From Rothia mucilaginosa (GTDB taxonomy: Bacteria > Actinomycetota > Actinomycetes > Actinomycetales > Micrococcaceae), in contig NZ_CABFLY010000001.1 of assembly GCF_901875305.1 (NCBI RefSeq), forward strand, positions 248,001 to 312,000: 64,000 nucleotides of DNA. Reading direction: 5' to 3'. Made by a program: the position numbers and the translations under genes. Under the pieces are notes generated by a model. That model was given only the letters and a program-made list of their open reading frames with translations. It ran no database searches and had not been told where the DNA came from. This document shows, in pieces, positions 24,987 through 33,791 of the stretch (positions are counted from its first letter, which is position 1; the number at the start of each line of letters is the position of its first letter).

Positions 24987-26228
24987 ATGCATTCTGATGT
25001 TTTTTCTGTCATCGCAGACCCTACCCGTCGTCGAATCGTGCGTATCCTCGCCGAACAAACCCACACGGTGGGTGCTGTTGTCGAAAAGCTGGGCATGAGC
25101 CAGCCGACCATCTCAAAGCACCTCAAGGTCCTTCGCGATGCAGACGTCGTCTCCGTGACGGTGGAGGGGCAGCGTCGCCTCTATTCGCTCAACCCCGAGG
25201 TATTTGCGACCGTCACCGAATGGATCAATGAGACGGTACAGATTGCACTCCGTGCCAGCGAAGCACCCGTGGCTCTACCCGGAGGCGCCACCCTGTCCAG
25301 TGAGCGCGCCCCCGATGAAAAGGCCGAGGTCGCCCCTACCAGCGTCACCGAGCCTGGGGTCGAGAAGGCTCCCGAGAAGGTCGCCGAGTCTCAGACGGCT
25401 GAAACCCCCGAGGAAAAGCCCGCAGAGCAGTCCGTTGCTGAGGCTCAGCCCACTGCAGAGGAGCTGGAACAGGAACGAATCCGTCGCGCCCGCGCCCAGT
25501 ACATTACCCCGACCGCGCGCATCATCGCCCGCCCGGCGCATCCGGTCTCCGCCGATGCATCATCCCCCGCAGTCGCAAATGCAGCCACTCGGGATGCTGA
25601 ATCTCGCACCGAATCTGTTCAGGACTCCGCTGTGCTCGCCATCGCTGCCCACGAGGATGCAGTGGATAGCACCCCGATGCGCCCCTTCACCCCGGCCTCC
25701 TACGGTTACGATGTGGGCCGCACCGCCCGTCCCGAAGCGCAGGCTGTACCGCCTGCCTCTGCGGAACCTGCCAAGGCCGAGGAAAAGCCCGTCGATAAGG
25801 CGGAAAGCCCCGCGGTTACCGTGTCCTCCGGTTACGGCTTCGATTCTGCATCCGCCTACGGTATCGACCCCGCTACCGTGGTGGGCGGATCGGTTCAGCC
25901 CATCGTTGAAGAAAACGTAGCTGAAGAAAACACCGCTGAGGAAGGCTCCTCCGAGCGCTCTGAAGAAGCTACCGTAGCGGCTCCTGCCGTTGAGCCCGCA
26001 GAAGATTCTGCAGAGAATCGTGAGGCGACAGAAGAGGCACCGGAACAGGTCGAAGGCTCTGAAGAAACCCCCGAGGAATCCGAGTCCGTACCTGTCGAGC
26101 CCGTGCAGAGGGAACCCGAATACCAGACGATGCCCGCCTACAGCTCGGCGTACGCCCCCGTCCAGGAGCCCAAGGAGAAGGAACACCGCGGTGGCCTCTT
26201 CGGCTTCCTGCGTGGCCGCCGCCGTTAG
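24987..26228 (+). CDS. ArsR-family regulator fused to a long disordered acidic tail
   Basis: Residues 1-90 are a complete ArsR-type winged helix (FSVIADPTRRRIVRILAEQT, MSQPTISKHLKVLRDADVV, VEGQRRLYSLNP). Residues 95-395 are rich in Glu, Pro, Ala and Ser with few hydrophobics, so probably disordered; two similar Tyr motifs (YGYDVGRT, YGFDSASAYGID) interrupt it. The protein ends in the basic, hydrophobic cap GGLFGFLRGRRR. A usual ArsR protein has 100-120 residues, so the 413-residue size is odd. No metal-binding cysteines are present. The next gene downstream has the same kind of architecture. Confidence 0.85.
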   Translation: MHSDVFSVIADPTRRRIVRILAEQTHTVGAVVEKLGMSQPTISKHLKVLRDADVVSVTVEGQRRLYSLNPEVFATVTEWINETVQIALRASEAPVALPGGATLSSERAPDEKAEVAPTSVTEPGVEKAPEKVAESQTAETPEEKPAEQSVAEAQPTAEELEQERIRRARAQYITPTARIIARPAHPVSADASSPAVANAATRDAESRTESVQDSAVLAIAAHEDAVDSTPMRPFTPASYGYDVGRTARPEAQAVPPASAEPAKAEEKPVDKAESPAVTVSSGYGFDSASAYGIDPATVVGGSVQPIVEENVAEENTAEEGSSERSEEATVAAPAVEPAEDSAENREATEEAPEQVEGSEETPEESESVPVEPVQREPEYQTMPAYSSAYAPVQEPKEKEHRGGLFGFLRGRRR

Positions 26229-26314
26229 CCCACGCATCCCGGCGCCCTGTGCGCTATTCCCTGTCCTCAAACACCCACTCTCACTCACCTCTTTAAGCGA
26301 AAGACAGCATACAC

Positions 26315-28441
26315 GTGGCTATTCATCGTAAAATTCTGCGCTGGCTCGAGAACGAATTGTTCGAAGGTAATATTCAGCTGGGCCAGGACCTGCCCACGGA
26401 TAGCGAGATTGCGCGCGCCATTGGCGTGGGACGCTCCCGCACCCGCGACGCTCTGCGAACCCTCGAAGACATGGACCTGGTGCAGCTCTACAGCGGTCGT
26501 GGCAAGGAGATGCTGGTTCACCTGAGTGATGAGCCCGCTGCTGCCGCGAGTGCAGCCCTGCGCCTGCACATGTCGAGCTCGCGCTACCCTACGCGTGACC
26601 TGGTGCAGACCCGCATTCTGTTGGAGAGTTGGGCGATTGCGCGCATTGATCCGAAGACTGCGTCCTTCGCTGAGATGGACGAGGTCCTGGCGCAGATGGA
26701 AGATTTCGACCTGTCTATCCGCGATTTCCTGGAGCTACTGCTGACGTTCCACCACCAGCTGATGCGTTGCGCCGGCAATGAGCTACTGGTCGGTCTTTTG
26801 GCTTCTGTACGCCAGCCGAGCTTCGAGTCGATGCTCTCCCTGGTGGGCCGCATGCCCCTGTGGAGTAGCGCCGTGGAGCGTTTGCGTGCCGAGAGCCGTG
26901 CTATTGCTGAGGCCCTGAAGGCTGGCGATGCTGCGACGGCGCGTGCCCTGGTGATTGGCCAGCTGCGCGGCATGTATTCCGAGGCGGGTATTGACCTGGA
27001 GCAGGAAGCAACCTCCGCGAACGGTCTGCCCGGTGAGCCGGAGGCGGCCGCCTTCGCCCCGGTAGAGCTGGAGGATTTTGAGGCCGACGACCTGGTTGAG
27101 GATTTCGACGAGGCCGTTGCCGATGACCCCTCGTTCTCGGAGGCTGACGTTGTGGCCACCGATGTTGAGGTGTCCAGCAATGCGGTTTCCGACGATGCGC
27201 ATCCTGTGGTGGAGCCTTCTGCGGAGGAGCCCCGGAGCGAGTCCGTCGCGCTTGAGGAGGGTTCGGCCCCCGCACCTGCCGAGGTGAAGGTACCGGAGCC
27301 CGTTCAACGAGTTCAGCCGCAGTCTGCCCGCCCGAAGAACAATCCCCGGAAGACTGAGCCCCCGCGTACCAAGGCTCCCGCCGCTCGTCCGGCGCACTCT
27401 GTAAGCCCGGATGTGCCCCTGAGCTTCGGCACCCCGCATCCCCGCACGGTGACCCCTGCTCCCGAGACGCGGGTAACCCAGGCTCAGACAACCCAGCTCC
27501 CGTCCCAACAGCCTGCGCCTGTGCCGAGCGTTGGTGCCCCGTGGCAGGGTGAATCTGCGCGGAGCCTGCCTGCATCGAACTCCTCTGAATCTGCTCGGGC
27601 CGATGTGCATGCGGCTCAGCGCACTCTGCAGCCTGCCCCTGTTGAGGAGCCGGTGGAACCCGCAAAGGTTCTGCGCGCAGCATCCGGTGTGCCCCGTCGC
27701 CGTAGCGGTCAGATTGTTTCCCCGGTGCGCGCTACTATCATCAAGCCTGTGGACCGCAGCCGCACCCTGGTTGCCCCGAGCGTGCTTGCTTCCCGTTCTG
27801 CCGAGCCCGTTGCTTCCTCCAGTGACGGTGTGTTGCGCGCTCCTTCGCGCGAAAGTGTCGAGGTGCACGCTCAGGGAGGTGTTGCCCCTGAACCCGCCCG
27901 GTCCGTTGCCCCGCAGGTACGTGAGGTACCCTCAGCTGAGCCTTCGAATCGTCTGGAGGCCGCCGCAACGCTTCACGATACCTACGAGATGCTCCCGCAT
28001 GAGCAGGATCAGGAGTCTGAGCGCCGCGGTCTGCTGTCTAAGATGAAGCGGTTCTTTGGCGTGGATGTGTACGAGCCTGCCTCGCGCGGTGACGGGGAGG
28101 CGGAGCAGGCCCCCGAGCCGGCTGATGAGAAGGACTCCGAGGAGAAGGCAACCACACCGGATACCGATGCCCTGGCCCGCGCCGAGGCTGAGCGCGCTGA
28201 GCGTCTCAAGGCGTTCCACGCCGCCGCATCCGAGGACTCTGTAGCTGAAGAGCCCGAGCCCGCGGCGAAGAGCGCCAAGGCAGGTTCGGTCGACTCCGTC
28301 GAGCCCATGGAAACCTCTGATTCTGCCGAAACCTTTGCGCCCGCAAACGCTGAATCCGCTTCTTCGGCTCACGCCTCGGGTTCCGCCCTGTCCAAGAACC
28401 GGTCTAAGGGCTCGAAGAAGTCCAAGAAGAAGCGCCGCTAG
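26315..28441 (+). CDS. GntR/FadR-type regulator with a 470-residue disordered tail
   Basis: The N-terminus is a GntR winged helix (DLPTDSEIARAIGVGRSRTRDALRTLEDMDLV) followed by a helical FCD effector domain (about residues 90-225: TRDLVQTRILLESWAIARID, FHHQLMRCAGNELL, GDAATARALVIGQL). From residue 232 to 708 the chain is Pro/Ala/Glu/Ser-rich and probably disordered, with a short helical motif RRGLLSKMKRFFGVDVYEP near residue 570 and a KSKKKRR end. FadR-type proteins usually have about 230 residues. Start GTG 26315 was chosen because the helix-turn-helix begins immediately after it. It lies 86 bases after the ArsR-like gene and may be co-transcribed. Confidence 0.85.
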   Translation: MAIHRKILRWLENELFEGNIQLGQDLPTDSEIARAIGVGRSRTRDALRTLEDMDLVQLYSGRGKEMLVHLSDEPAAAASAALRLHMSSSRYPTRDLVQTRILLESWAIARIDPKTASFAEMDEVLAQMEDFDLSIRDFLELLLTFHHQLMRCAGNELLVGLLASVRQPSFESMLSLVGRMPLWSSAVERLRAESRAIAEALKAGDAATARALVIGQLRGMYSEAGIDLEQEATSANGLPGEPEAAAFAPVELEDFEADDLVEDFDEAVADDPSFSEADVVATDVEVSSNAVSDDAHPVVEPSAEEPRSESVALEEGSAPAPAEVKVPEPVQRVQPQSARPKNNPRKTEPPRTKAPAARPAHSVSPDVPLSFGTPHPRTVTPAPETRVTQAQTTQLPSQQPAPVPSVGAPWQGESARSLPASNSSESARADVHAAQRTLQPAPVEEPVEPAKVLRAASGVPRRRSGQIVSPVRATIIKPVDRSRTLVAPSVLASRSAEPVASSSDGVLRAPSRESVEVHAQGGVAPEPARSVAPQVREVPSAEPSNRLEAAATLHDTYEMLPHEQDQESERRGLLSKMKRFFGVDVYEPASRGDGEAEQAPEPADEKDSEEKATTPDTDALARAEAERAERLKAFHAAASEDSVAEEPEPAAKSAKAGSVDSVEPMETSDSAETFAPANAESASSAHASGSALSKNRSKGSKKSKKKRR

Positions 28442-28692
28442 GTTCTCAAAAACACCGTTTTAGCCCGTGCTCGGCTCCGGAAGATTCGGAAAAACGGGGA
28501 AAAACTCCTCAAAACCGGCGCTCGAATGGTGAAAATGGGTGCAAACCTAGTACTCTAGGTAGGTAGCGCTCCGAAACGCAGGGTATTTCTGTGCCTAAAA
28601 TGCGTTCCGGATCGGTTATACCGGTATACATATTCCCGGGTAGCTACCGAGTCGAATGGCTCGGCCGGGTACGAGTAAAGTGAGGAAATCCT

Positions 28693-28791
28693 ATGGGTTC
28701 CGTTATCAAGAAGCGCCGCAAGCGTATGTCCAAGAAGAAGCACCGCAAGCTGCTTCGTAAGACCCGCCACCAGCGCCGCAACAAGAAGTAA
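28693..28791 (+). CDS. Small ribosomal protein bS22-like (AURKAIP1/COX24 domain), 32 residues
   Basis: The 32-codon frame [20 protein letters not shown]... is nearly all Lys/Arg and matches the tiny actinobacterial protein first annotated as an AURKAIP1/COX24 domain protein and later seen as bS22 in mycobacterial 30S subunits. GTGAGGAA lies upstream of ATG 28693. A clean terminator follows 12 bases after the stop, so it is a stand-alone unit. Confidence 0.93.
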   Translation: MGSVIKKRRKRMSKKKHRKLLRKTRHQRRNKK

Positions 28792-28803
28792 ATAGACTTC
28801 TTC

Positions 28804-28836
28804 AGCCCCGCCCTCTTGCGAGAGGAGCGGGGCTTT
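28804..28836 (+). terminator. bS22 terminator
   Basis: AGCCCCGCCCTCT pairs with AGAGGAGCGGGGCT (one bulge), tetraloop TGCG, then TTTC. Confidence 0.8.
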
Positions 28837-28921
28837 CGCGTTCCTGCAGTTTTTATTTTTCTATAGGGTTTTCGCGTTCTCCATGTTTGGGGCGGGGGCC
28901 GCTATCTGAGAGACTGGAACC

Positions 28922-29611
28922 ATGACTGAAACTCACACCGTTAAAGTTCATCTCATGCGCCACGGTGAGGTGCACAACCCTGAACGCATCGTGTACGGCC
29001 GCCTTCCCGGTTACCGCCTGTCCGAGAAGGGCCGGCAGATGGTGCGTCTGAGCGCCGAGGAGTTCGCGGCACGCGCCGAAGACGGCGCCCGCTTCGTGCA
29101 CCTGGTCTGCTCACCCCTGCAGCGCACCCGCGAGTCGGCCGCACCCGTCGAGGAGCTGCTGGGGCTGACCGCCCAGCCCGACGAACGCGTCATCGAGGCC
29201 GATAACTACTTTGAGGGCCTGCACGTGAACGCGCAGGAGCTTCTGCGCAACCCGCGCCACTGGACGAAGCTCTACAACCCGGCTCGTCCCTCCTGGGGTG
29301 AGTCCTACCTGGAGCAGGTACGCCGCATGGCCGCGGCCGTTCAGGACGCCGCTCGTCGCGCCTACAAAACCGGCGGCGAGGGTGCGGAGGCGATCATCGT
29401 CTCGCACCAGCTGCCGATCTGGATTACCCGCCTGGGCGTGGAGGGCCGCCTGTTGCAGCACGACCCGCGTTCCCGCGAGTGTAACCTTGCCTCGATTACG
29501 ACCCTCGCGTTCAGCACCGTGGACTTCGAGCACGAGATGCCGCGCTTCGTGGGCTACGCTGAGCCTGCCGCACCGCTGTACGGCGGCGTTATTCAGCTTC
29601 CCGGAAGCTAA
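28922..29611 (+). CDS. Histidine phosphatase (phosphoglycerate mutase-like) family protein
   Basis: A 229-residue protein with the catalytic LMRHGEVHNPER near residue 11, where His13 would be phosphorylated, the arginine of CSPLQRTRESA, and the second His in IIVSHQLPIWITRL. It belongs to the actinobacterial group that sits next to cytochrome c biogenesis and menA genes. Here those cytochrome genes are missing and the neighbour across a terminator is the PLDc_N protein. The substrate is unknown. Confidence 0.88.
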   Translation: MTETHTVKVHLMRHGEVHNPERIVYGRLPGYRLSEKGRQMVRLSAEEFAARAEDGARFVHLVCSPLQRTRESAAPVEELLGLTAQPDERVIEADNYFEGLHVNAQELLRNPRHWTKLYNPARPSWGESYLEQVRRMAAAVQDAARRAYKTGGEGAEAIIVSHQLPIWITRLGVEGRLLQHDPRSRECNLASITTLAFSTVDFEHEMPRFVGYAEPAAPLYGGVIQLPGS

Positions 29612-29640
29612 GTCGCGCGCGTTTTTCGCGGGTATAGTTC

Positions 29641-29681
29641 AGGCTGCGGGGCGCATCCGTTGAGGGATGCGCCCCGCAGCC
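29641..29681. terminator. Bidirectional terminator
   Basis: AGGCTGCGGGGCGCATCC pairs with GGATGCGCCCCGCAGCCT (18 pairs) with a loop of about five bases, between convergent genes. Confidence 0.9.
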
Positions 29682-29707
29682 TGCGTTAAAGATTAAGGAC
29701 ACCGGGC

Positions 29708-30130
29708 TTATCGGCTCGGGCCGTCTTCGGGCCGTTCGTCTTCGGAGGCGGGGGCTTCGTGCCCGTCGGCGCCGGCTTCTCGAGACCTGCGTTCCGCATC
29801 GCGGCTGGCACGTTCGCGTTCGGCCTTCGCCTTGAGCCAGCGCAGGTAGGCCTCGTCGTCGTCGGGGGAAGCCATCGAGGGGGTGTTGCCTCGCCGAGCC
29901 GTACCGGGTCGGGAAATTGAGCCCCGAGTGCCGCGCTCTCGCTTGGGGCGGCCTAGTAGCAACCACAGCACGGGACCGATCACGGGGAAGAACAGGGTGA
30001 CGAGAACCCACAGCCACTTGGGCAGGGTGCGCGCCTCGTGTGTGGGGGTGCGGACGGCGTCCAAGAGGGTGTAGAGGGTCAGCCCCACGATGAGGGCGCC
30101 GCCGCCAATAATCAGCATGGCTCGAATCAT
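29708..30130 (-). CDS. PLDc_N-domain membrane protein
   Basis: A 140-residue protein with two N-terminal membrane spans (residues 4-25 and 38-59) and LPKWLWVLVTLFFPVIGPVLWLLLGRPK, the hallmark of the PLDc_N domain (the N-terminal part of cardiolipin synthases, without the catalytic domain). The remaining half is hydrophilic, with many Arg, Glu and Asp. In related actinobacteria this gene closes the cytochrome c maturation cluster before menA. The function is unknown. Confidence 0.82.
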   Translation of the reverse strand: MIRAMLIIGGGALIVGLTLYTLLDAVRTPTHEARTLPKWLWVLVTLFFPVIGPVLWLLLGRPKRERGTRGSISRPGTARRGNTPSMASPDDDEAYLRWLKAKAERERASRDAERRSREAGADGHEAPASEDERPEDGPSR

Positions 30131-30254
30131 AGAACCACTATGACATATCGCGTGCCGCCGCCAAAAGCGGGTTAGCTCAGGACTGATTCACCGCCGCCGT
30201 GTGGTACCGAAACGGCAAAACTACGCGGCAAAACCTCGGATGAGTTTTGGTGGC

Positions 30255-31169
30255 TTAGTAGCCGGTAAACACCTGAATCTCGTGGCTGATGATGTCCAGC
30301 GAACCCAGCCACACGGCCAACGCCAGGAGCACCGAGTACACGAGCGCCACGATGCCCGCCTGCTTCAGCACGGGAATCAGCTCGCGGCCGCCACGCATCC
30401 ACACGGTCATGCAGGAGTGAACGGTCGGGCCCACGAGCACGAAGACCAGCATGAACCAGGGATTCTGATCGAGCAGCAGGACGGTCAGGAGCAGCGCAAG
30501 GGCCATCTCCGCGATGTAGGCAACGCGCGACCAGCGCTCGCCCAGGCGCACCGCGAGGGTCAGCTTGCCGGCCTCAATATCGGTGGGGATATCGCGCACG
30601 TTATTCGCCATGAGCAGCGCGCAGGAAATGAGGCCAACGCCGATAGCGCCCACCCAGCCCAGCAGGGTCAGTGTGTGGGCCTGCGTGTAGAGGGTACCCA
30701 GGGTGGCAACCAGACCAAAGTAGACGAAGACGAACACGTCGCCCAGGCCCATGTAGCCGTAGGGGTGCTTACCGCCCGTGTAACCCCAGGCTGCAAAGAC
30801 GCTCGAGGCGCCAATCGCTAGGAACCACCACTGGTTCGCTAGAGCTATCAACCCAAGGCCTGCAAGCATTGCGAGGCCGAAGCAGGTGAAGGCGGCGTAC
30901 TTGACCGAACGGGGGCTCGCCACACCGGAACCGACCAGGCGCAGGGGCCCCACGCGGTCTTCGTCGGTGCCCTTAATGCCGTCGGAGTAGTCGTTGGCGT
31001 AGTTCACGCCCACCTGCAGGAAAAACGCAACTAGGAAGGCCAGAAAGGCGTAAAGCGGCTTGAATTCGCCAATCTCGTAGGCAGCAGCCGAGCCGGCAAT
31101 AATGGGGGCGACGGCAAGCGGCAGGGTGCGCAGGCGCGCGCCTTCAATCCATTGAGCGGCAGTGGCCAC
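30255..31169 (-). CDS. menA: 1,4-dihydroxy-2-naphthoate polyprenyltransferase
   Basis: A 304-residue UbiA-family membrane enzyme with nine probable spans that joins a polyprenyl chain to dihydroxynaphthoate, giving demethylmenaquinone. The first Asp motif is NYANDYSDG at residues 56-63 with GTDEDRVGP following; the second is NNVRDIPTDIEAGK. GGVN-type RLRTLPLAVAP at the start is typical of MenA. Menaquinone genes menE and menB follow upstream on the same strand; the gap to menE is about 90 bases. Confidence 0.95.
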   Translation of the reverse strand: MATAAQWIEGARLRTLPLAVAPIIAGSAAAYEIGEFKPLYAFLAFLVAFFLQVGVNYANDYSDGIKGTDEDRVGPLRLVGSGVASPRSVKYAAFTCFGLAMLAGLGLIALANQWWFLAIGASSVFAAWGYTGGKHPYGYMGLGDVFVFVYFGLVATLGTLYTQAHTLTLLGWVGAIGVGLISCALLMANNVRDIPTDIEAGKLTLAVRLGERWSRVAYIAEMALALLLTVLLLDQNPWFMLVFVLVGPTVHSCMTVWMRGGRELIPVLKQAGIVALVYSVLLALAVWLGSLDIISHEIQVFTGY

Positions 31170-31260
31170 GGGGGTTCCTTCCAGGGTTTGATGCGTTTGC
31201 GGTGAGCGGGACAGCGGGAGGTGCGGGACGGTGCCGTGAGGCAGAGCCGCGGCGCGAATA

Positions 31261-32571
31261 CTAGCCGCGTGGGGCCTCCCGATAGTCCCTGTCCAGGATA
31301 CTGTATATTTCGCGGCGGTCCGGCTTGCCGGTGCTGGTGAGCGGGAAGTCGGGCAGGATGCTCAACAGTTTGGGCGCCGCCGCCGCGCCCAGGCGTTCGA
31401 CGCAGAGACCCCGCAGGGCCTCGCGCAGCTCTACGTTCTCGGCGGGGGCCCCAGCCGCACCGGTAGCCGGGGGCACGAGCGTGAGGGCGGCCGCCACGGT
31501 GGAGCCCCAGCGCGCATCCGGCAGACCGCACACGAGGGCCTCACGTACGGCGGGGTGGCTCTCAAGAACCTCGGCTACCGCGCGAGCCGAAATTTTGACG
31601 CCGCCGGTGATGATGATGTCGTCGCTACGCCCCAGCACACGCAGGAGGCACGGCTCGCCGGGGGCATGAGCGCTAAGTAGCCCGTAGTCGTCGGTGCGGT
31701 ACCAGCGGGTGCCATCGGCGGCGGTGAAGAAGTGCTCGGCGGTGCGGCCGGGGTCGTCCAGGTAACCCTGCGCCAGGTGCGCGCCGCTAATCCAGATGCG
31801 ACCAACCTGTGCAGGCTTCTCCTCAATATCCGGCACGCTCGGCATGCCCTCTTCCGGGACGAGTTCCACCCGCACGCCGGGTAGCACGGAGCCGGAGTAG
31901 ACGCACCCGCCGGCGGTCTCGGCGCTACCGTAGGTGGTCACAACGTTGAGGCCCAGCTTTCGGGCGGCGGCGAGCAGATCGGCGCTGGCGGGGGCACCTC
32001 CGAGCAGAATCCCGGTAAATGAACGGAGCGCGGCGTGAATTTCTTTGCCCGTGCGCGGCTCGTTCCGCGCCGTCTCGAGAAGCTTATGCAGCTGGGTGGG
32101 TACGAGCGAAACAAAGCGACGGGCGGAACTCAGCTGCTCGACCGCCTGCAGGAAGACCTCGGGGGTGAAATGCACCGGCTCGGTCACGGAACGCGCGATG
32201 ACCGGCACAGTCCCGGTGAGCACAGAGCGGGCCAGAACCTGGGCGCCCGCAACGTAATGCGCGGGTAGAGCCAGGAGCCACTGCGAGGCCGCATCGGAGT
32301 TTGAGTCGAAGAAGCGCTCGGTGGCTGCCGCACTGGCGGCAAGAGCTCGCGCGGTCAACGCGGTGTGCTTGGGGGTTCCGGTGGAGCCGGAGGTACCCAC
32401 GAGCAGGGCGATGGAATCCTGATCGTTCCCCGTGAAGATTCGCCCGAAGGAGTCCAGGAGGGCCCGCGGGTCGGCGGGGCGATCGGCCCGCAAGCGCACC
32501 GCGTGAGGGTGCAGAGCGTCCTCCCCGGGGGCGGATAGGGGGATGAGCCCGGGTACGGGGGTGTAAATCAT
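31261..32571 (-). CDS. menE: o-succinylbenzoate--CoA ligase
   Basis: A 436-residue ANL-superfamily enzyme that activates o-succinylbenzoate with ATP and CoA. The P-loop-like AMP motif is LVGTSGSTGTPKHTAL, then TTYGSAETAGGC, the aspartate of YRTDDYGLL, the hinge RVLGRSDDIIITGGVKIS and a lysine near the end in TSTGKPDRRE. It is shorter than full-length acyl-CoA synthetases, as usual for actinobacterial MenE. It is followed on the same strand by menA. Confidence 0.94.
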   Translation of the reverse strand: MIYTPVPGLIPLSAPGEDALHPHAVRLRADRPADPRALLDSFGRIFTGNDQDSIALLVGTSGSTGTPKHTALTARALAASAAATERFFDSNSDAASQWLLALPAHYVAGAQVLARSVLTGTVPVIARSVTEPVHFTPEVFLQAVEQLSSARRFVSLVPTQLHKLLETARNEPRTGKEIHAALRSFTGILLGGAPASADLLAAARKLGLNVVTTYGSAETAGGCVYSGSVLPGVRVELVPEEGMPSVPDIEEKPAQVGRIWISGAHLAQGYLDDPGRTAEHFFTAADGTRWYRTDDYGLLSAHAPGEPCLLRVLGRSDDIIITGGVKISARAVAEVLESHPAVREALVCGLPDARWGSTVAAALTLVPPATGAAGAPAENVELREALRGLCVERLGAAAAPKLLSILPDFPLTSTGKPDRREIYSILDRDYREAPRG

Positions 32572-32651
32572 GGAAAGTCCTTAGCGGCTGTTGTGAGCGG
32601 CTGTGTATCGGGGGAGGGGAGGCATTATGCGCCTGAGTAGCAACAACGCGT

Positions 32652-32698
32652 CGGAGCCGGATTCTTGGCTGAGGTTCTCAGGGTTGAATCCGGCTCCG
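32652..32698. terminator. menB terminator/hairpin
   Basis: CGGAGCCGGATTC (32652-32664) and GAATCCGGCTCCG (32686-32698) pair exactly. The loop contains a small CTGAG-GTT-CTCAG hairpin, making a three-part structure between menB and menE. Confidence 0.75.
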
Positions 32699-32719
32699 GG
32701 CCTGTGTTTCTGAAACTAC

Positions 32720-33673
32720 TTAGAAGTAGTAGGGGTAGTTGGACCAGTCGGGGTCACGCTTCTGCAAGAATGCATCACGGCCCTCCACGGCCTCGTCGGT
32801 CATGTAGGCCATGCGGGTTGCCTCGCCGGCGAAGACCTGCTGGCCGAGCATGCCGTCGTCGGGCAGGTTGAAGGCGTACTTGAGCATGCGGATTGCCTGC
32901 GGGGACTGGCGGGCGATGTGCGCCGCGTACTCCAGGCCCTTGTTCTCCAGCTCGGCGTGGGGAACCACGTCGTTGACCGCGCCCATTTCGTACATGCGCT
33001 GGGCGTCGTATTCCTTTGCCAGGAAGAAGATTTCGCGGGCGAACTTCTGACCCACCTGGCGGGCGAGCAGCGCCGAACCATAGCCCGCGTCGAAGGAGCC
33101 GACGGTCGCATCGGTCTGCTTGAACTTGCCGTACTCTTCGGAGGCGATGGTCAGGTCGGCCACCACATGCAGGGAGTGGCCACCGCCCGCTGCCCAGCCG
33201 GAGACGAGGGCGATAACGACCTTGGGCATGGTGCGGATGAGGCGCTGCACCTCCAGGATGTGCAGTCGGCCCGCGCGAGCCGGGTCGATGCTTTCGGCGG
33301 TCTCGCCGCTGGCGTAGTGGTAGCCGTCGCGGCCGCGGATGCGCTGGTCGCCGCCGGAGCAGAAGGCCCAGCCGCCGTCCTTGGGGGAGGGGCCGTTGCC
33401 GGTGAGTAGCACGGTGCCTACGTTGGAGGTCATACGGGCGTGGTCGAGGGCGCGGTAGAGTTCGTCCACGGTGTGCGGGCGGAATGCGTTGCGGACCTCG
33501 GGGCGGTCGAAGGCGATGCGCACGGTGGGCAGATCGCGTACGATCTCACCGTTTTCGTCGCGCTCAACCTGGCGGTGGTAGGTGATGTCGGTGAAGTCCT
33601 CGAAGCCCTCAACGACGCGCCAGTCGGCGGGGTTGAAGATGTCCGAGACCTTTTCGGGAAGTTGTGCAGTCAT
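32720..33673 (-). CDS. menB: 1,4-dihydroxy-2-naphthoyl-CoA synthase
   Basis: A 317-residue crotonase-fold ring-closing enzyme. VRIAFDRPEVRNAFRPHTVDEL opens the fold; WAFCSGGDQRIRGRDGYHY and the oxyanion segment SGWAAGGGHSLHVVADLTIAS are typical, with the catalytic Asp and Tyr in DATVGSFDAGYGSALL. The C-terminal PDWSNYPYYF is near universal in MenB. ATG 33673 (MTAQLPEK) is used; the frame upstream is open but lacks MenB homology. Confidence 0.96.
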   Translation of the reverse strand: MTAQLPEKVSDIFNPADWRVVEGFEDFTDITYHRQVERDENGEIVRDLPTVRIAFDRPEVRNAFRPHTVDELYRALDHARMTSNVGTVLLTGNGPSPKDGGWAFCSGGDQRIRGRDGYHYASGETAESIDPARAGRLHILEVQRLIRTMPKVVIALVSGWAAGGGHSLHVVADLTIASEEYGKFKQTDATVGSFDAGYGSALLARQVGQKFAREIFFLAKEYDAQRMYEMGAVNDVVPHAELENKGLEYAAHIARQSPQAIRMLKYAFNLPDDGMLGQQVFAGEATRMAYMTDEAVEGRDAFLQKRDPDWSNYPYYF

Positions 33674-33737
33674 AGACCCTATTTTACGGCGCTTGGGCAT
33701 GGTCGAGGGTGTGGAACGGATTTGCCGGGCATAGATG

Positions 33738-33773
33738 AAGGCCCGGACCGCGTGTGTACGGCCCGGGCCTTTG
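33738..33773. terminator. Hairpin between putP and menB
   Basis: AAGGCCCGGACCG and CGGCCCGGGCCTT form a strong stem with an eight-base loop; it should end putP transcription (minus strand). Confidence 0.7.
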
Positions 33774-33791
33774 AGGATGGGAGAGGAACTC

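Noticed and set aside
26315..28441. The regulator tail as a separate downstream gene joined by frameshift
   Set aside because: The reading frame is continuous and the tail composition starts right after the FCD domain, with no stop or start between them.
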